NCBI GenBank assembly: GCA_031268245.1
Contig: JAIRXN010000094.1
Span: forward strand, 1 to 6,222
Source: Treponema sp.
GTDB taxonomy: Bacteria > Spirochaetota > Spirochaetia > Treponematales > Breznakiellaceae
Length of the DNA: 6,222 nt
Reading direction: 5' to 3'
Shown: piece after piece, positions 5,867 through 6,222 of the stretch
Layout: every line of letters begins with the position of its first letter
Position numbering within the stretch: position 1 is the first letter of the stretch
Made by a program: the position numbers and the translations under genes
The notes under the pieces: generated by a model
Seen by the model: only the letters and a program-made list of their open reading frames with translations
Told to the model about the DNA's origin: nothing
Databases searched by the model: none

Positions 5867-5895
5867 ATCTTGTCATAGCGGAGCCTTCATGTCAA
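5867..5895 (-). promoter_or_regulatory. Candidate sigma-70-type promoter for the gatCAB-aspS cluster
   Basis: A perfect TTGACA (5895-5890, overlapping the last codons and stop of azlD) is followed after 17 nt by CAAGAT (5872-5867), a poor -10 that keeps the key A2 and T6. This would put transcription start about 60 nt before gatC. An alternative -10, TATACT at 5832-5827, has no fitting -35. Reading through from azlD is also possible. Confidence 0.3.
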
Positions 5896-6222
5896 CGGCA
5901 AAAGCCTTATAAGCATCATGTAGACCGCTGTGGCGCCGAAGATACTGAGCAGAGGATTCCGCTTCCAGAGATGGAGGACCGCGCTGAGGGCCGCCGCGAC
6001 AAACACAGGGATCGCCAGCTTTATGTCTTCCTTTACCGGACCCGCAAGGCTGTTGAAGGCGAGAACGGTCATTGCCGCAGGGGGCACAACCTTCTCCACG
6101 AAACCGAGAAAGGCCTCCCGCGCCTTGCCGCCGCCGTTTCCGCGGAAAAAGAGAAAGGGTAGTGCACGGCAAAAGAAGATTGCCAGGCCCATGAGGGCAC
6201 TGTAGAGTACCGCCTGAGAAGT
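5887..6222 (-). CDS. azlD: AzlD-like branched-chain amino acid transport subunit (start outside window)
   Basis: AzlD is the small membrane partner of AzlC; together they export branched-chain amino acids or analogues across the inner membrane. The visible 111 residues hold about four hydrophobic segments (about 5-26, 45-61, 67-86 and 91-110, counted from the window edge) and the family's RALPFLFFRG motif in the first. The PPAAM start of the second segment is also typical. The ATG at 6192 would cut off the first half of membrane segment 1, and the frame stays open to the right edge, so the true start is probably just beyond it. azlC normally precedes azlD and is expected outside the window. 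The gene lies 87 nt upstream of gatC on the same strand; no functional link to tRNA amidation is evident. Confidence 0.8.
   Translation of the reverse strand, partial: TSQAVLYSALMGLAIFFCRALPFLFFRGNGGGKAREAFLGFVEKVVPPAAMTVLAFNSLAGPVKEDIKLAIPVFVAAALSAVLHLWKRNPLLSIFGATAVYMMLIRLLPLT

Noticed and set aside
1..6222. CRISPR array, tRNA or rRNA gene
   Set aside because: No regularly spaced repeats, cloverleaf with CCA-side pairing or rRNA signature was seen on reading both strands.

Overview
This window carries an almost complete unit for making Asn-tRNA by the indirect route. Read on the minus strand it is gatC, gatA, gatB and then an archaeal/eukaryotic-type aspartyl-tRNA synthetase (aspS). A short accessory stretch at the left end holds insertion-sequence debris and structured non-coding DNA. 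The gene order, moderate-to-high GC and protein style suggest a bacterium, perhaps a spirochaete related to host-associated treponemes. That placement is an impression from protein similarity, not a proof, and no rRNA or tRNA is present to test it.

Layout from left to right. Positions 3-209 (+) are the C-terminal end of an IS5-family DDE transposase, whose 5' part lies outside the window. Positions 210-430 have no gene but hold several inverted repeats, including a nested stem-loop at 335-420. A terminator-like hairpin follows at 436-465. Positions 431-784 (+) are an open frame whose second half is the C-terminal piece of an IS110-family transposase and which has lost all known catalytic residues. 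Positions 785-974 hold a cluster of direct and inverted repeats and no gene. From 975 to 5799 (-) runs the gatC-gatA-gatB-aspS cluster. At the right edge (5887-6222, -) is azlD, the small subunit of a branched-chain amino acid exporter, cut by the window end.

How the genes work together. The AspRS carries the two residues, His27 and Pro82, that mark non-discriminating archaeal-type AspRS. It is therefore predicted to charge both tRNA-Asp and tRNA-Asn with aspartate. GatCAB would then convert Asp-tRNA-Asn to Asn-tRNA-Asn, using ammonia released from an amide donor by GatA and ATP activation in GatB. Co-transcription would keep the mischarging enzyme and the correcting enzyme in step. All four starts have good Shine-Dalgarno sequences. 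The gatB start is best placed at a GTG at 3888 rather than the upstream ATG at 3912.

No clearly new system is visible. The items most worth checking are the predicted non-discriminating AspRS/GatCAB pairing, the Ser that replaces the motif 1 proline in AspRS, the structured region at 271-465 beside the IS110 relic, and the palindromic repeats at 798-887 and 3928-3962.
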